The notes beneath the pieces are model-generated. The model searched no databases, was not told where the DNA came from, and saw nothing but the letters and a program-made list of their open reading frames with translations. Both the position numbers and the translations under genes were made by a program. A stretch of DNA of 64,000 nucleotides, taken from assembly GCA_009667805.1 (NCBI GenBank), contig CM019067.1:158925049-158989048 (forward strand), in the 5' to 3' direction. Origin of the DNA: Leptobrachium leishanense (taxonomy: Eukaryota; Chordata; Amphibia; Anura; Megophryidae). Within the stretch, counting starts at the first letter, position 1, and each line of letters begins with the position of its first letter. Of this stretch, positions 46,382-58,080 are shown in pieces.

Positions 46382-47620
46382 CCACTTCAATGCGGAGGAC
46401 GCGCTGAGCGCGTCCTCCGCATTACCGCTGCTGTGCGGAGGACGCGCTGAGCGCGTCCTCCCATTGGGGTCAGCGTTCGGCCGGGTTCCGGCCGATCGCT
46501 CGCCCCCCCGGTGCGGGCTGACATCCTCGATGTCAGCCCGGCATCCGGAACCGCAGCCGCCGGAATTAGGTGTCATCGCGGCAGCGCGATGACACCTAAT
46601 TCAGGTACCCCCCCCGCATGTGCGGAGGAGGCGCCTGAAAGGGAGGGGGGGAGGTCCTTCGGACCTCTCTCCCTCCCGATCGGCGGCATTGCGGGGGTTA
46701 ACCCAGGCACCATTTGGAAGGGCACAGCCTGCCCTTCCAAATGGTGCCTGGCATTAACCCCTGGGGAGCTGGATCGCGAATCGGCGCTGAAAAGCGCCGG
46801 TTCGCGATCCTTTCCCGGAGCTGGCCGACATCTTGGATGTCAGCCAAGCCTCCGGGAACTCCCCCTGAGGACTGGCGTCATCGTGCATAGCATGATGACG
46901 CCAGTCCTGGAGTTAACCCCTAACTGCCACCAACGGTGGAGATAGGGAGTTCCAATGAACTCCCTATCTCCCGATCCGTGGCAGTTAGGGGTTAATGTTT
47001 GGTATGGTTGGATCGGCCAGAGCATGGCCGTTCCAACGATACCAAACATGAAAGTGAAAAAAGTTTTTAAAAAAAAATTAAAATTAAAATTAAAAATAAA
47101 AATATATTTAAAAGAAAAATTATAAAAAAAAAAAAAAAACATTTTTTTTTCTTTTTTTTGGTTCGTTAATGCAGCAATATTGTTCCCATTTCAATTATAA
47201 TGTGAACAATGATGCTGCACTAACGATTTTTGTATGCGGTGCGTTTGTTAAAAATCGCGTAATTTTCCCCAAAAAAAATGTAACGAGACCCCATCTCTAA
47301 TTTTTTTAACAAGCGCACCCCATACAAAATATAACCGCAATTGCTCGCATGTTAAAATGTGAAAAAAAACACTTTACACGTTGTAAATTATTGAAAATAC
47401 ATATTTTATTGCATTTTTTGTTATAATATACAGACATGACATAATGTATACATATAATAATGACATATTATGAATCTACCGAGTCTGACGGAAAGAACGA
47501 TATATAATATGTCTGGGTAATATACTAAAATAAGCCTTCAAAACACGTTTAAACATGATGAGCAAAACCGGTAAAAATGACCTCAGCACAGGGGCGTGAA
47601 AAGCCTCAGCAGCGAAAGGG
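46382..47620. mobile_element. TTAA-flanked MITE, copy B
   Basis: TTAA at 46378-46381 and 47621-47624; ends CCACTTCAATGC and GCAGCGAAAGGG. Strong palindromes: GGAGGACGCGCTGAGCGCGT near 46396, GGTGTCATCGCGGCAGCGCG near 46569, CATTTGGAAGGGCACAGCCT near 46710, and matching arms around GATGACGCCAGTCCT near 46904. It is a non-coding relative of 17062-18204, more complete in the palindromic part. Confidence 0.85.
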
Positions 47621-47624
47621 TTAA

Positions 47625-48181
47625 CACGTATGCAAAAACACATTAACACGAGGGGCTAAACCCTTTGCGCAGAACGTCGTATTACAATGTCCGTGCAAAA
47701 AATGCACGTTAACGTCTAACGCGGGTGAACCTGCGCAAACCCTTTGCGAGCGTAATGTACTGCGCGCATCCTATACTTAACATTGTGAGCGCAAATGCGT
47801 TTGAGCGCTGGTATGCAGATGGTATTACAATCTATGCGCAAAATTTAACGTACAGCGTTTGCGCACATAATTCTAACGTCTTCTAAAAGCTGGTGGTAAC
47901 GGCAAATCTGAACGTCCTGACCGAACCCAAATACAACAGCCCGAAAAAAAAATACAGCACAGTATAGTTACACATTCTACGCATACCCAAACAATAAAAT
48001 TGACAAGTTGCGGATTTTTCATTATTATTGTTGCAGCATATATACGCAGATTGACTTTGATAGGCGCAAAAACCTAACAAGAGAAAATTGTTTGCACGCA
48101 TAATTTAAACGACTCCTAAAACCTGGTGTTAATGGCAAATCTGAACAACCTGGCGAAACCCAAATATCGAAGGGAAAGAGA
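47625..48181. repeat. Unclassified dispersed repeat
   Basis: GCGCA-rich sequence with CATCCTATACTTAACAT shared with about 18695-18712. AGCTGGTGGTAACGGCAAAT and ACCTGGTGTTAATGGCAAAT (47888, 48120) suggest an internal duplication of about 230 bp. No gene is seen. Confidence 0.45.
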
Positions 48182-48476
48182 AAGCGATCTTAGAATGTGT
48201 ATGGTCTGTTTCTGATCTCTTAGTGGCTGTTCATGAGCAAGCTATGCTGTTGGATAATTATTTTTTACAGTTTGCTAATTTGCTGCCTGGTCCCCCCCCT
48301 GCATCATGTGACTCGCAGGGAGCGTTACCAGGAAGCAAGTCACCGCGATCACACTGCGGGGGCCAGCGAGTGAGCGCAGGATGAGGTGTGTACGCTGCCC
48401 GAGTGTGGCTCGGGGTTTACCGTTTGCGGTAGCAAAATTTAACCCCAAGTCACACTCGGGAATACCGCCAGGGAGG
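48182..48476. mobile_element. Right half of a TTAA MITE (CCTCCCTGGCGGT family)
   Basis: Matches 40890-41184 and ends ACCGCCAGGGAGG followed by TTAA (48477-48480). The Penelope-like element is inserted at this edge, its target duplication AGGTTAAGCAACAAACA starting inside the MITE terminus. Confidence 0.82.
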
Positions 48477-48603
48477 TTAAGCAACAAACAGGAAGTACAG
48501 GGGTTCGGTGGAGGCACTCGTATCTTGAGACGTTGGTATTAGGTGGTTGCTGCCATCTGGGAGATGGCACAGGCTCTCGAGAGGTTGTGCAGGTAGAATC
48601 GGG

Positions 48604-49555
48604 TAGTGTGGTACCGTCTATATATAGAGTGCAATATATTCAGAAAAATGCACACTTACGAGATCCAGAGCCTTTTAAATCCAGGCTCTGGAGTGGAGCG
48701 CCTTGTGCCTAAAATCAGGGTAGTCACTGCCCTTCTTTACACAGTCTTCTTATTCGACCTCAGATGGGGGAACACAAGAGCAAAGAAGAGACAACGCTCT
48801 CATAGCATGACATCAGCCTTAAAATCGTATGTTAAAGTAGATGAGAGTCACACTCACCGATTCAGGAGCCTTATCGATCCAGGCTCAACTATCACGCATA
48901 TGGTGCTGCTTAGCGGTGAGCTCCTAAACCTCTTTTGGCTGCTTGCTCTGCTTACTCTGCGTCCAGGTCGTTAATGGGGTATCTGTGGTGCTTATGATAG
49001 TGTTACCAAAAAAGAAAGCTGGTAAGAGTATTAAATGAGCTGAATTACTCTTATATGAGGGTTGGAAAAAATATATGTTTATTTTATAGTGCAAATATTA
49101 CAAAGTGCAAGTACAGGTTAAAAATGGTAAAATAGAGGGGGGGTTCGAGACGCGTTTCGGTGCAACAAGCACCTTCCTCAGTCGGTGTGTGTAAAAAATG
49201 GGGGGATCTGAAGCCTTCCCGGGGTCCCCTTTTTAACTTGGGAGCGTGGGTGGTGTTTAGAAACTTTTTGCGATTGACTTCCGGGTATGTGTGGTGCCAT
49301 CTTTGATTTGCGTTCCACCGCTTAGAATGCGTTCCACTTCATGTTAGTTAGCGCTGGATGCATTCATAGTACAATTAAAGGTCCGGAATGGTCTTAATAG
49401 CTCAGTTTGATTGCAGATATACAGTCAGGGAGGGTGAAAAATCACTTCTTTGGGGGTATTGTGGTATAATATACAGATGCAGGGGATAGTTGATTGAACA
49501 ACTGGTTGAAATACATAGGTCCCTGTTAGAAATAATGCACAGTGTACTAAAAAAC
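48604..49555 (-). repeat. Left arm of the PLE inverted repeat
   Basis: Reverse complement of 60407-61358, equal in length (952 bp) and nearly identical; differences are few (e.g. GAACAACTGG here against GAAAAACTGG in the other arm). It contains a hammerhead motif (49146-49184) and two hairpin motifs (48850-48886, 48652-48691). Confidence 0.93.
49146..49184 (-). ncRNA. Hammerhead-type ribozyme motif (PLE copy 2, sense)
   Basis: Minus strand: CGA/TCG as a short stem I, CTGAGGA core plus one A, stem II GGTGC/GCACC with loop TTGTT, then GAAA, palindromic CGCG and GTC. It differs from the motif at 4684 in stem sequences while keeping the core, which supports pairing by compensatory change. Confidence 0.78.
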
Positions 49556-49953
49556 TTAGCGGTTGGCATTCAATAAACCAGAAATTGATAAAAAATAATA
49601 ATAAAATTCAGAGTACTGGCTATCAGTGATAGATAAGATAATACATAAATCCCTATTAGGGATAATATGGGTTAAAAATCCCAACGTACTGGCATTCAAT
49701 GTACTATATATATAATACAAGATAAGGTGCAAGGTGCTTGTAAAAAGACCCAAGAATGGGAGGTAGCTAAAAACATATATAAATTATAAAACCAATATAA
49801 AATTATATAAATGATATATTATAAAAACAATATAAATTGTAAATTTGGTTGTGATAGGGGTAGGGAGAATGAATGGCTCGATCAGTAAGCTCACATTCAT
49901 AATCGAGGGTCTAGAAGGGTCGTCTATACTACTGGAGGTGGAGTATTAAATGG

Positions 49954-51878
49954 TTAATTGAGGAAGTGGCAAAGTTCGAAATCAGTGTTCAAGCCCTGAG
50001 GCTGCATAGTATCCAGTTTAAAAATCAGGCTCATTTCGGCTTGTCCAATTATTTTCTCAAAATTACCGCCTCTCCAAGGTGTCTCTACCTTCTTAATCCC
50101 AACAAATTTTAGGCCTTCCGGATTCTGGGCATGTTTGAGTTTAAAATGTAGAGGGACGCTGTGGTTCTCAAGTCCATTTCTAATATTCCTGATATGTTCT
50201 TGCATGCGAACATTAAGTGGTCTGGTGGTCCGGCCTATATATTTCAGGCCGCACGGCATGTGAGTAGGTATATTACATTTTTGGTGAAACAAGTGATGAC
50301 ATCCTTAATTTTTATAGGTCCCGTTATTCCATCCAGTGTTGTGATGATTTGTTTCTTGCATCGTGTATTCCTACAGTTTAGGCAATTGCCACATTGATGG
50401 AAGCTTTTTTGAATACTGAAATAATTGGGTCGTGCGGTGTTTTTTTTCTGTGTATGTTTGTGTGTGAGTTTCATTTTTACATTGTTCACACCGCGGCAGA
50501 TTATCCTTGGGTTCTCTGGTAGGAGGTCCTTCAGTATCGGATCTTTTCTCAGGATCGGCCAATACGTTATCATTTTCCTTATTGTTCTGTTCTGTGCATT
50601 ATAGGTAAAAATGAATGGTATGTTGGAATTAAACCCCACGGATTCCTTTTTCTCCTTTTTCATCAGTAGGTCGTCTTGTTGTATGTTTCTTATTCCGGAT
50701 CTGGTTTCTTCTAGTGCGTCCAAGTCGTATCCTTTTTCGACGAAATCTTCTTTCAGTTTGATTGACTGTTCGTCATAAGCGTTGAGGTCTGTGCAGTTTC
50801 TTCTGATACGTAGGAACTGTCCTTTTGGTACGCCATCTAGCCATTGGGGTAAGTGGCAACTGGTTTTGTCGATAAAACTATTCACATCCACAGTCTTAAA
50901 AAATTTTTCTGTTCTTATTCTGTTATCTTGAATGTAGATGTTCAAATCTAGAAAGTTGATGTGTGTATTGCTCCATGTCGTTGTTAGCTTAATTCCCCTA
51001 TTGTGCTGATCCAATTCTTTTAAAAACTCCCGTAAAAGATTCTCCCCTCCTTTCCAGATTAAAAAAATATCGTCAATATAACTCTTGTAACATACTAAAT
51101 TGTCGGGATATAGAGATAAAAAGGGTTCTTCCCAATGGGCCATAAAAAGATTAGCATATGATGGAGCAAAACGGGTTCCCATTGTAGTGCCGTTAAATTG
51201 CAGAAAAAAATCATCATTAAAATAAAAATTATTGTTTTCTAAAATCAGACGAATGCCCTCTAAGATAAAAACAGTCTGTTCTGGTTGCAATGTGTCAGCT
51301 TGTTTTAAAAAATAATCAATGGCCTCTAGCCCTTTATTATGCGGAATGATAGTATACAAAGATTGTACGTCGCTAGTAACTAATAGGAAATCGTCTTGCC
51401 AAGTCACTCCTTTCAAAATATTTAGGATGTCGGTCGTATCTTTTAGATGTGCTATTGTATTGATGACATAAGGCTGAAGTTGGTGATCAAGGTATTCTGA
51501 TACCCGGCTTGATATTGAGCCGACCCCGGAAATGATCGGTCTTCCTGGCGGCTTACTTTGGTCTTTGTGAATCTTCGGTAGGAAATAGAAGACAGGGATT
51601 CTCGGATGTGCAACCTTCAAATACTTAAATTCGTGGTTGTTAAGGATACCTAGTGTGTGTCCTTGTTCTAGGTATTCGTCAAATTTGCATTGTATCTCCT
51701 TCGTCGGCTTCTTGTTTAGTCGTCTGTACGTTCCTACGTCACCAAGGATCCTATTAGCTTCGTCTGTATAGTAGGTTACAGTCATAATGACTACACCTCC
51801 ACCTTTGTCTGCCGGTTTGATTTCTATTGACTCATTCAAGACCAGTTCTTTCAGGGCTCCTTTCTCCCTTTTTGTAAG
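49954..51878 (-). pseudogene. Penelope-like RT/GIY-YIG ORF, frameshifted and split by gypsy
   Basis: From the gypsy junction leftward it encodes KPADKGGGVVIM, PKIHKDQSKPPGRPIISGVG, SLYTIIPHNKGLEAIDYFL, GTTMGTRFAPSYANLFMAHW, the YIDD catalytic box within YKSYIDDIFLIWKGG, the Cys-rich CGNCLNCRN linker and the GIY-YIG start VIYLLTC. A single-base deletion near 50255 shifts the frame exactly at the Cys-rich start of the nuclease domain. The remainder (GLKYIGRTTRPLNVRMQEHI … FELCHFLN) follows in the next frame to the stop at 49954. The upstream part of the ORF continues on the far side of the gypsy insertion (60284-60406). Confidence 0.93.
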
Positions 51879-52960
51879 TGTAGCGCTCACTCCCGGAGGA
51901 GCCGCTGAAAATGAACCACGGGTCAGTCTCCCCGCACTAGGGAATAAATATACTCCAACACAGTTGTGAGTTTTTATATTTATATAGTTTACTAAAATAT
52001 TTGAGCAGATGTTAAGACACGGTATTCACAAGTATTTTTACAGTATTTTCGTATCCCGGTAAAACGCGTAGCGGAAAAGAAACGAAACACGAGGCTTCGT
52101 ATTTCGGAAAATAAAATATTCGCAACCGAACATAAAAGCAATGCAATTTCCCGATAGTGCAGAAAAAGGGACACGTAGCAAAACCCCAAACATACAATCC
52201 CTTCGTATTACGGCAAACGCGCAGCGGAAAAAGAGAAAAATGTATTCGGAACGTATCTTTGTCTTTAACCCCCGTTCCGATTCGCAAAAGGAAATGAGTC
52301 CTGCACAGGTTAAGTCCCAGAATGTGAAAAGTGTATCTGTGTGTGTGTGGTACCCGGGTACTGTTCAACTGGCCAGTGAGTTTATTAAAGGAAGGTCTTC
52401 GACTAGTCAGTTGGGGCCCTGTAGACTTTAAAGAGAAAACAGCAGAGCGTCCTTTAATCATAAAACAGCCTTGGAGGCCTCTCACCCATCCGACGATTTC
52501 TTTAGGCTCCGCTGACCCAGGACGTCTCTCCACCCGATTTTGACTGGGGATACTAGCGGCCCGATCCGTTGTCTGACTCCACACAGCTTTTCCAGCTCAC
52601 CGCCTGCTCTCCGTTCGATTCCTCCGGTCTGCAGCAATGCCTGGATCCCGGCGGGTCTTCTTCTCCTCAGCTTGGGTGATCTTCTCTGGACCAACAGGTC
52701 TCTCTTGGTCTCTGTTGGTCTCTGGCCTAGGCCCTCTCATAATCTCTTCGATGCGCCTGCTCTCTTCCCTTCCCTGGCGCGCTCTGGAACATTCTCCACG
52801 AGGCAGAGGATGTAAGTCTCCAGTCCCCACCCACTTCCTGTCTTCTTGCAAAGCATGCCGGGCATTGTAGTCCCAATATCCAGTATCTCTGATCGCGATA
52901 GTCTCCATCTTGTGGCCAAAAATAGGTACTGCCACAGCAAGATTTTACCACAGCGCTACA
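51879..52960 (-). repeat. 3' LTR of the gypsy element
   Basis: 1082 bp, ends TGTAGCGC and GCGCTACA as inverted 8-mers. Almost identical to 59201-60283. Open frames within it are chance. Confidence 0.96.
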
Positions 52961-52975
52961 CTCTCCCCCTCCTAA
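52961..52975 (-). other. Polypurine tract
   Basis: The minus strand reads TAGGAGGGGGAGAG directly before the 3' LTR TGTAGCG, the standard position of the plus-strand primer. Confidence 0.9.
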
Positions 52976-53039
52976 AACTTTTGGGTCTCTCCAAGGAGGT
53001 ACAACAGTTACATTACATTTCCACAATATTGAATACAGT

Positions 53040-54272
53040 TTACATAACATGCACAGGTTCAGCAGCATACATATAGTGAGTTAGGAACACTTCCTCAAGT
53101 TGACTCATATTTTGGGCTACCTCGGCTAGCATAGCAGACACTTCGGGCAACCTCCGCACCGTGGTGATGGCCTCTTCAGTGCTATGTCCTGGTGAGTCGT
53201 AGGTGAGTCGTTGGGGCGGTCGAACAGAGCGTTTTGGTCCTGGTCCTGGCTCAATCAGTTTCTCTTCAGGTGGAAGTACTATAGGCGTTGGCTCAGTCCT
53301 TCTCTCTATCACTGGAGCAGACGTTTCTTCAGAGTACGATCCCTCCAGCGAAGGCATAGAACTATAATCACCTGAGTAAGCTTCCGGAACTACCGAGATC
53401 CCCACATCCTCAGGGACTTCCAACTGAAATTCAAGAGGCTCAGGGATATCAGCAGTCTCAGGGACCTCCAACAAGAATTCAGGAGCTTCAGGCCTCAAAT
53501 TACTCTCCCATCGTTCAGGAACTGAGGTAATCTCTTCAGGCTCCGGTGAACGTATCCAGTCCAGACAGAAACTTTCTTCCTCACTGTCCCTCTCGCTCTC
53601 TTCGACAACCCGAGTCTGTTGAGACCGGGTAACAGGAGGCAAACATGGAACAGGCGGATTTGGCAGAGGCGGTTCATCCCCAACTGGCATTCTCACAGCC
53701 TCCCTCAAAGGTAACAAATGATTCCGGTGCCAGTTCTTGAGAGGCCCAGCCTTTCCATCCGGGCGAATCTGATACACTGGTAGACCTGGTAGCTGTTTGC
53801 AGACAATGTAAACCTGGGAACTCCACCTATCCGCCAACTTGTGTCTTGCAGCAACACCCAAGATCTTCAGTAGGACCCTATTACCAGGTTGTAAATCTTG
53901 TATCCGGACCTTCAAGTCATAGTTCCTTTTGTTTCTTTGCTCCCTGTTTCCCGAGGTCAACCGGGCCTGTTCAAATGCAGAAGCCAAATTTTTCCGAAGT
54001 CTATCCACGTAGTTTCTATGGGAAGCTACTGACGTCTGGTCTAGAGATAACCCAAATGCCAAATCAACCGGCAGTCGAGCCTCTCTTCCGAACATAAGAC
54101 GGTACGGCGAATATCCAGTTGCATCGCTCTCCGTACTGTTATATGCATGCACCAGAGTAGCTATGTGACGACTCCAACTCTGCTTCTCCACATTCGACAA
54201 GGTCCCCAGCATGTTTAGCAATGTGCGATTAAACCTTTCAGGCTGAGCATCACCTTGAGGGTGATATGGTGT
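53040..54272 (-). pseudogene. Integrase C-terminal part and Pol tail
   Basis: Continues the integrase in the shifted frame: the catalytic Glu segment, then LNMLGTLSNVEKQSWSRHIA, AYNSTESDATGYSPYRLMFG and REARLPVDLAFGLSLDQ, and a C-terminal tail rich in Pro and Glu with PPQRLTYDSPGH, which occurs in similar form in related gypsy and retroviral Pol tails. The stop is at 53040, about 80 bp before the 3' LTR. There is no chromodomain and no env. Confidence 0.9.
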
Positions 54273-57105
54273 TGTTTCGGGTCTTTTGGATTCCCAACAG
54301 CTCTAACAACTGCCCCACCAGTCTGCTTTCAAAGTCTCTACCCTGATCAGAGTGTATCCTCCTTGGCAGTCCGTAGTGAACAAAGAACTTTTCCATCAAC
54401 ACCTTGGCTACAGTTGGAGCGCGTTGATCTTTCGTGGAGAAAGCTTGGGCGTAACGAGTGAAATGATCAGTCACTATTAGAATGTTCCCTTGCCCACTAG
54501 CATCCGGCTCTAAGCACAAGAAGTCAATGCACACCAAATCCATGGGTCCCTGGCTCTGCAGATGGCTCATTGGAGCAGTTCGGGTCGGTAGAGTCTTTCT
54601 CTGAATACACCTCAGACAGGAATGACAATAGCTTTCTACTTCAGCCCTCATACAAGGCCAATAGAACCTATCTCGCACCAGTTTAAAAGTTCTCTCTGCA
54701 CCCAAATGTCCATGCTCATCATGTAGTGATCGCAGCACACTCTCCCTATGTTTAGTAGGGAGGAATAACTGTTGAATCTCTTCAGAGTTGGCTGAGGGGC
54801 CCCTTCGGTAGACCACCCCATCCAACATCTTTAACCGCTCCCACTCTTTGTAGACCAATCTGGCTCCACTCGGGGAGTTGGTTAACAAAATCTCTCGCTG
54901 GTTTGCAGACAGAGCCTTTATGGTCAAGGCAATTAAAGGGTCTCTGGCCTGATCCGCTTTCAGGTCCTGTCTCGAAAAGGTAGGTAAACTTTCATCCCTT
55001 AACTGCGTAGGGTTACAGTAGAATTCAGGAACAGCCGCAGCCATAACTCCTATGGCCTCCGCTTCAATCCCTCCTTTGACCCGGCGCTCTGTCCCTTGGC
55101 ACAAAGCTTGCACCCCATCTGGAGTCAACTGAGTCCATTCTGTAGTATAGGGTCTTCTCGATAACGCATCAGCATCTCGATTATTCTCCCCAGGGCGATA
55201 CTTCAGGCTGAACCGAAACCCTGACAGAGCGGCCAACCACCGATGTCCCGTTGCGTCCAGTTTTGCGGTAGTAAGGATGTAGGTAAGAGGATTGTTATCC
55301 GTCTTGATCATGAACTCAGCTCCATACAGATAGTCTTTCAACTTGTCCACCACTGCCCACTTCAAGGCTAGGAACTCCAGCTTGTGAGTAGGATAGTTCG
55401 TCTCCGAAGGCGCAAGGCTCCGGCTCACGTACGCCACAGGCCTCAGCAACCCACCATACTCCTGATATAGGACTCCTCCCAGGCCTTCTCGGCTGGCATC
55501 CACATGTAGTTCATACGGCTTGTGAGGGTCCGCATAGGCCAAAACAGGAGCTCGGGTCAGGCTCTCCTTCAGCTTTACGAAAGCTCCTTCACATTGACTG
55601 GTCCATTCACCTTGTATAGACTCTCGAGCTTTCCTTGGCCCCGGAGCCGACGGGTTTTTGTCAGAGACCTTGCGGCCTTCTTCTGTGGTTTCCTTCTGCA
55701 GGAGTTTGTTCAGTGGTTGGGCTATTTTCGCGAATCCTCCCACAAATCTTCGATAGTATGAACAGAATCCCAAGAAAGATCTAAGCTCAGTGACGTTTCG
55801 GGGTCTAGGCCAAGAAGCTACGGCCTCCAACTTCCGAGGGTCTGTTGAAACACCTTCCGCTGAGACCACATGTCCCAGATACGTAACAGATGGTAGGCAG
55901 AATTGGCATTTCTCCAGAGACAGTTTCAGCCCTTCTTCATGGAGCCTCTTCAAGACCTTCTCCAGACGTTGCTCATGTTCTTCCAGAGTCTTCCAAAACA
56001 CAATTATGTCATCCAGGTACACTAATACTTCGATTAGATTCATATCCCCAACTGTCTTCTCCATCAACCGTTGGAACGTGGCTGGAGCCCCCGTAAGGCC
56101 TTGAGGCATCCTGTTGAATTCAAAGAACCCCAGTGGACAGATGAACGCAGTTTTCTCCTTGTCTTCAGGATGCATTGGTATCTGGTGATACCCACTTCGC
56201 AGGTCCAGTACACTAAACCACTTTGCTCCAGACAAACACTGTAGGGCATCTTCGATCCGAGGAGTGGCATATTGATCGGGGATGGTTCTCTGGTTCAATG
56301 TGCGATAGTCTATGCATAAGCGGACAGAACCATTTTTCTTCCGGACCAACACTATAGGAGATGCATACGGGCTCCTGGACTCTTGAATCACCTTGGTTCT
56401 CTGTAACTCGTTCAGCTGCTCTCTCAAATCATCTAAGTCTCCTAGCGGAACTCGCCTTGATCTTTCGCGAAACGGCTTGTCTTCTTGTAATCGAATGCGG
56501 TGTTCAGTACTCTTAGCTAGACTCACATCGAACGCATCTTTTGAAAACAACTCCTTCCACTTTAGAACTTGAGACTGAAGACGTTTCTTCCATTCAGGTG
56601 AAATAGGAGCGTCCTTGGGGTAGAATCTTTCATCTGGAATCTCTTTACCCTCTCCCCCTCCTGAATCGGTAGAGAGGGGTGTAGCAGACTCTACTTGCCC
56701 AATAGGCATTCGTGCTTTAAGGACTACTGGAAAATCCGTCACGTTGCACACACTGACCGAGACTCTTCCTCGTGTTCTCTTCAGAGCTTTGGTGGAGATT
56801 ATTTCAGGAATTACTTTGACTCCGGTTTCACTCCCATGATCAAAATCGGTTCCCAGCACCACATAGGGGCCTGGTTGCGATCCATTCAACTTGACTGAAG
56901 CCCGGAAACTCGCTACTTCTCCTGCTTGCAGAACCTTCTCTGTTCCACCCAGTCTCCACAGTCTTCCCACCTCGGCAGGTGCCTTTCGTTCTTCGACCAT
57001 CCTCTGATAGACCGGACGTAACATTGGGTGTACTCCTTGAGTTGAACCTTCTTCCAACACGATAGGCGTCAGGAGACGCCGCACTAGGTCAGTATTCGTC
57101 CCCAC
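54250..57105 (-). CDS. Pol: reverse transcriptase, RNase H, integrase N-terminal and core
   Basis: 951 codons, open throughout. RT: SPYASPIVLVRKKNGSVRLC, IDYRTLNQRTIPDQYATPRI, VLDLRSGYHQI, the YLDD catalytic box near residue 362, and SVTYLGHVVSAEGV. RNase H: ELHVDASREGLGGVLYQEYG near residue 540. Integrase: HHCC zinc finger HDEHGHLGAERTF … CHSCLRC near residue 770-810, then the first catalytic Asp in DLVCIDFL and the second in IHSDQGRDFES. A one-base insertion near 54273-54278 throws the frame off just before the catalytic Glu region. The M at 57105 is only the first codon accepted; the true pol frame enters from the protease side. Confidence 0.93.
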   Translation of the reverse strand: MGTNTDLVRRLLTPIVLEEGSTQGVHPMLRPVYQRMVEERKAPAEVGRLWRLGGTEKVLQAGEVASFRASVKLNGSQPGPYVVLGTDFDHGSETGVKVIPEIISTKALKRTRGRVSVSVCNVTDFPVVLKARMPIGQVESATPLSTDSGGGEGKEIPDERFYPKDAPISPEWKKRLQSQVLKWKELFSKDAFDVSLAKSTEHRIRLQEDKPFRERSRRVPLGDLDDLREQLNELQRTKVIQESRSPYASPIVLVRKKNGSVRLCIDYRTLNQRTIPDQYATPRIEDALQCLSGAKWFSVLDLRSGYHQIPMHPEDKEKTAFICPLGFFEFNRMPQGLTGAPATFQRLMEKTVGDMNLIEVLVYLDDIIVFWKTLEEHEQRLEKVLKRLHEEGLKLSLEKCQFCLPSVTYLGHVVSAEGVSTDPRKLEAVASWPRPRNVTELRSFLGFCSYYRRFVGGFAKIAQPLNKLLQKETTEEGRKVSDKNPSAPGPRKARESIQGEWTSQCEGAFVKLKESLTRAPVLAYADPHKPYELHVDASREGLGGVLYQEYGGLLRPVAYVSRSLAPSETNYPTHKLEFLALKWAVVDKLKDYLYGAEFMIKTDNNPLTYILTTAKLDATGHRWLAALSGFRFSLKYRPGENNRDADALSRRPYTTEWTQLTPDGVQALCQGTERRVKGGIEAEAIGVMAAAVPEFYCNPTQLRDESLPTFSRQDLKADQARDPLIALTIKALSANQREILLTNSPSGARLVYKEWERLKMLDGVVYRRGPSANSEEIQQLFLPTKHRESVLRSLHDEHGHLGAERTFKLVRDRFYWPCMRAEVESYCHSCLRCIQRKTLPTRTAPMSHLQSQGPMDLVCIDFLCLEPDASGQGNILIVTDHFTRYAQAFSTKDQRAPTVAKVLMEKFFVHYGLPRRIHSDQGRDFESRLVGQLLELLGIQKTRNNTISPSR

Positions 57106-57117
57106 TATCAGGGAACT

Positions 57118-57662
57118 TCAGTTCGCACCCGAGGGTCGAGGACACACAATAGCCAATGCATCACAAACCCCAGACTGCCCGATGACTTCAGATCCGATCT
57201 CCAACTTCACTTGCAGGTACCCGTCATAAGGGAGTTTCTCAGTGCCGATACCCCATATTTCCAAATCCTTCAATTCTTGCAGAGGAATGTGCTTTAAGTG
57301 TTTCTCGTAGAAGTCTCTGTAGAATCAATGTCACTTGACCCTGAATCCAACAGGGCTTTGGTGTAGACTCCTTCCACTTGGATTGGCACAACAGGAGAAG
57401 GACCTATCAGTTGGTCGGGAAACTTGGTGGCGGTATCCGGACACTTAGACCCAGTTTGTTGTACCCTGGCCTTTTTCTTGGCCCGTGCAGGTTTTGGGTG
57501 TGCATTGCTTCCCCATGACGTAGACCCGGATGCTAAGGGAGTGACTCTTTCAGTCCTGGCAGGCTCTACGGTCGGCTCGGCTTTGGGCCTTTTCGCCCTC
57601 TTAGCCTTGGCTTGATTTCTGGAGCGGGGTTCAACCCTCGGGCACTCAGGTTGCTCCTTCAC
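57118..57662 (-). pseudogene. Aspartic protease region, frameshifted, with in-frame stop
   Basis: The frame 57662-57294 has a basic Pro/Lys-rich linker and the protease motif ALLDSGSS, the flap strand with the catalytic Asp. Just after it, near 57330, the frame shifts; the downstream frame continues to the pol ORF but meets a TGA near 57118. The copy therefore cannot yield a continuous Gag-Pol. Confidence 0.8.
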
Positions 57663-58080
57663 TGGTGCCCTCTGGCGTTTCCCGCCGGTGAGGTAGATAA
57701 CAGTCCCTCCAGGGCTTCCAACAATCCCTTGACTCTATCCTTCTCAGGCTTTCGGCCTTTGCACTGTGCGCGGAAATGGCCCATTTCTCCACACCCGAAA
57801 CATCTCTTCTTAGAGAGCGGAGACGTAGTTGCTTGTTGAGATTTGGTTAAAGGATTTGGACCAGACGCCACAGCAACTCCCGTCGTCTGCATACCTGTGA
57901 GGAATTTCTGCATTTCTGCCTGCATCTCTGTCACCTTCATCAATACCTGGCACAGTTCCGCATGCGCTTGCTGCAATTCAACTTGAGCTTCCTGAACCTT
58001 CTTGACGGTCTTGGACAATTCACCCTGTTCAGGGAGGTTCGACTCTTTGGCAGCCTTCTCTGTAGATTTAAAAACAACTA
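57659..58080 (-). pseudogene. Gag C-terminal part with CCHC zinc knuckle
   Basis: The open frame starts upstream of 58018 inside the gag overlap. It encodes a Q/E-rich probable coiled coil (VKKVQEAQVELQQAHAELCQ) and a CCHC knuckle CFGCGEMGHFRAQC (CX2CX4HX4C) for RNA binding, then stops or shifts near 57659. It lies one frame (-1) from gag. Confidence 0.85.

Noticed and set aside
48606..48974. 122-codon open frame, repeated as part of a 179-codon frame at 60988-61527
   Set aside because: It lies in the PLE inverted arms, contains the hairpin motifs, has no known domain and reads opposite to the element's tail features; the duplication is due to the inverted arms.
52012..52935. Open frames in the gypsy LTR, repeated at 59316-60258
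   Set aside because: The two LTRs share them because they are copies; no similarity to a protein is recognisable.
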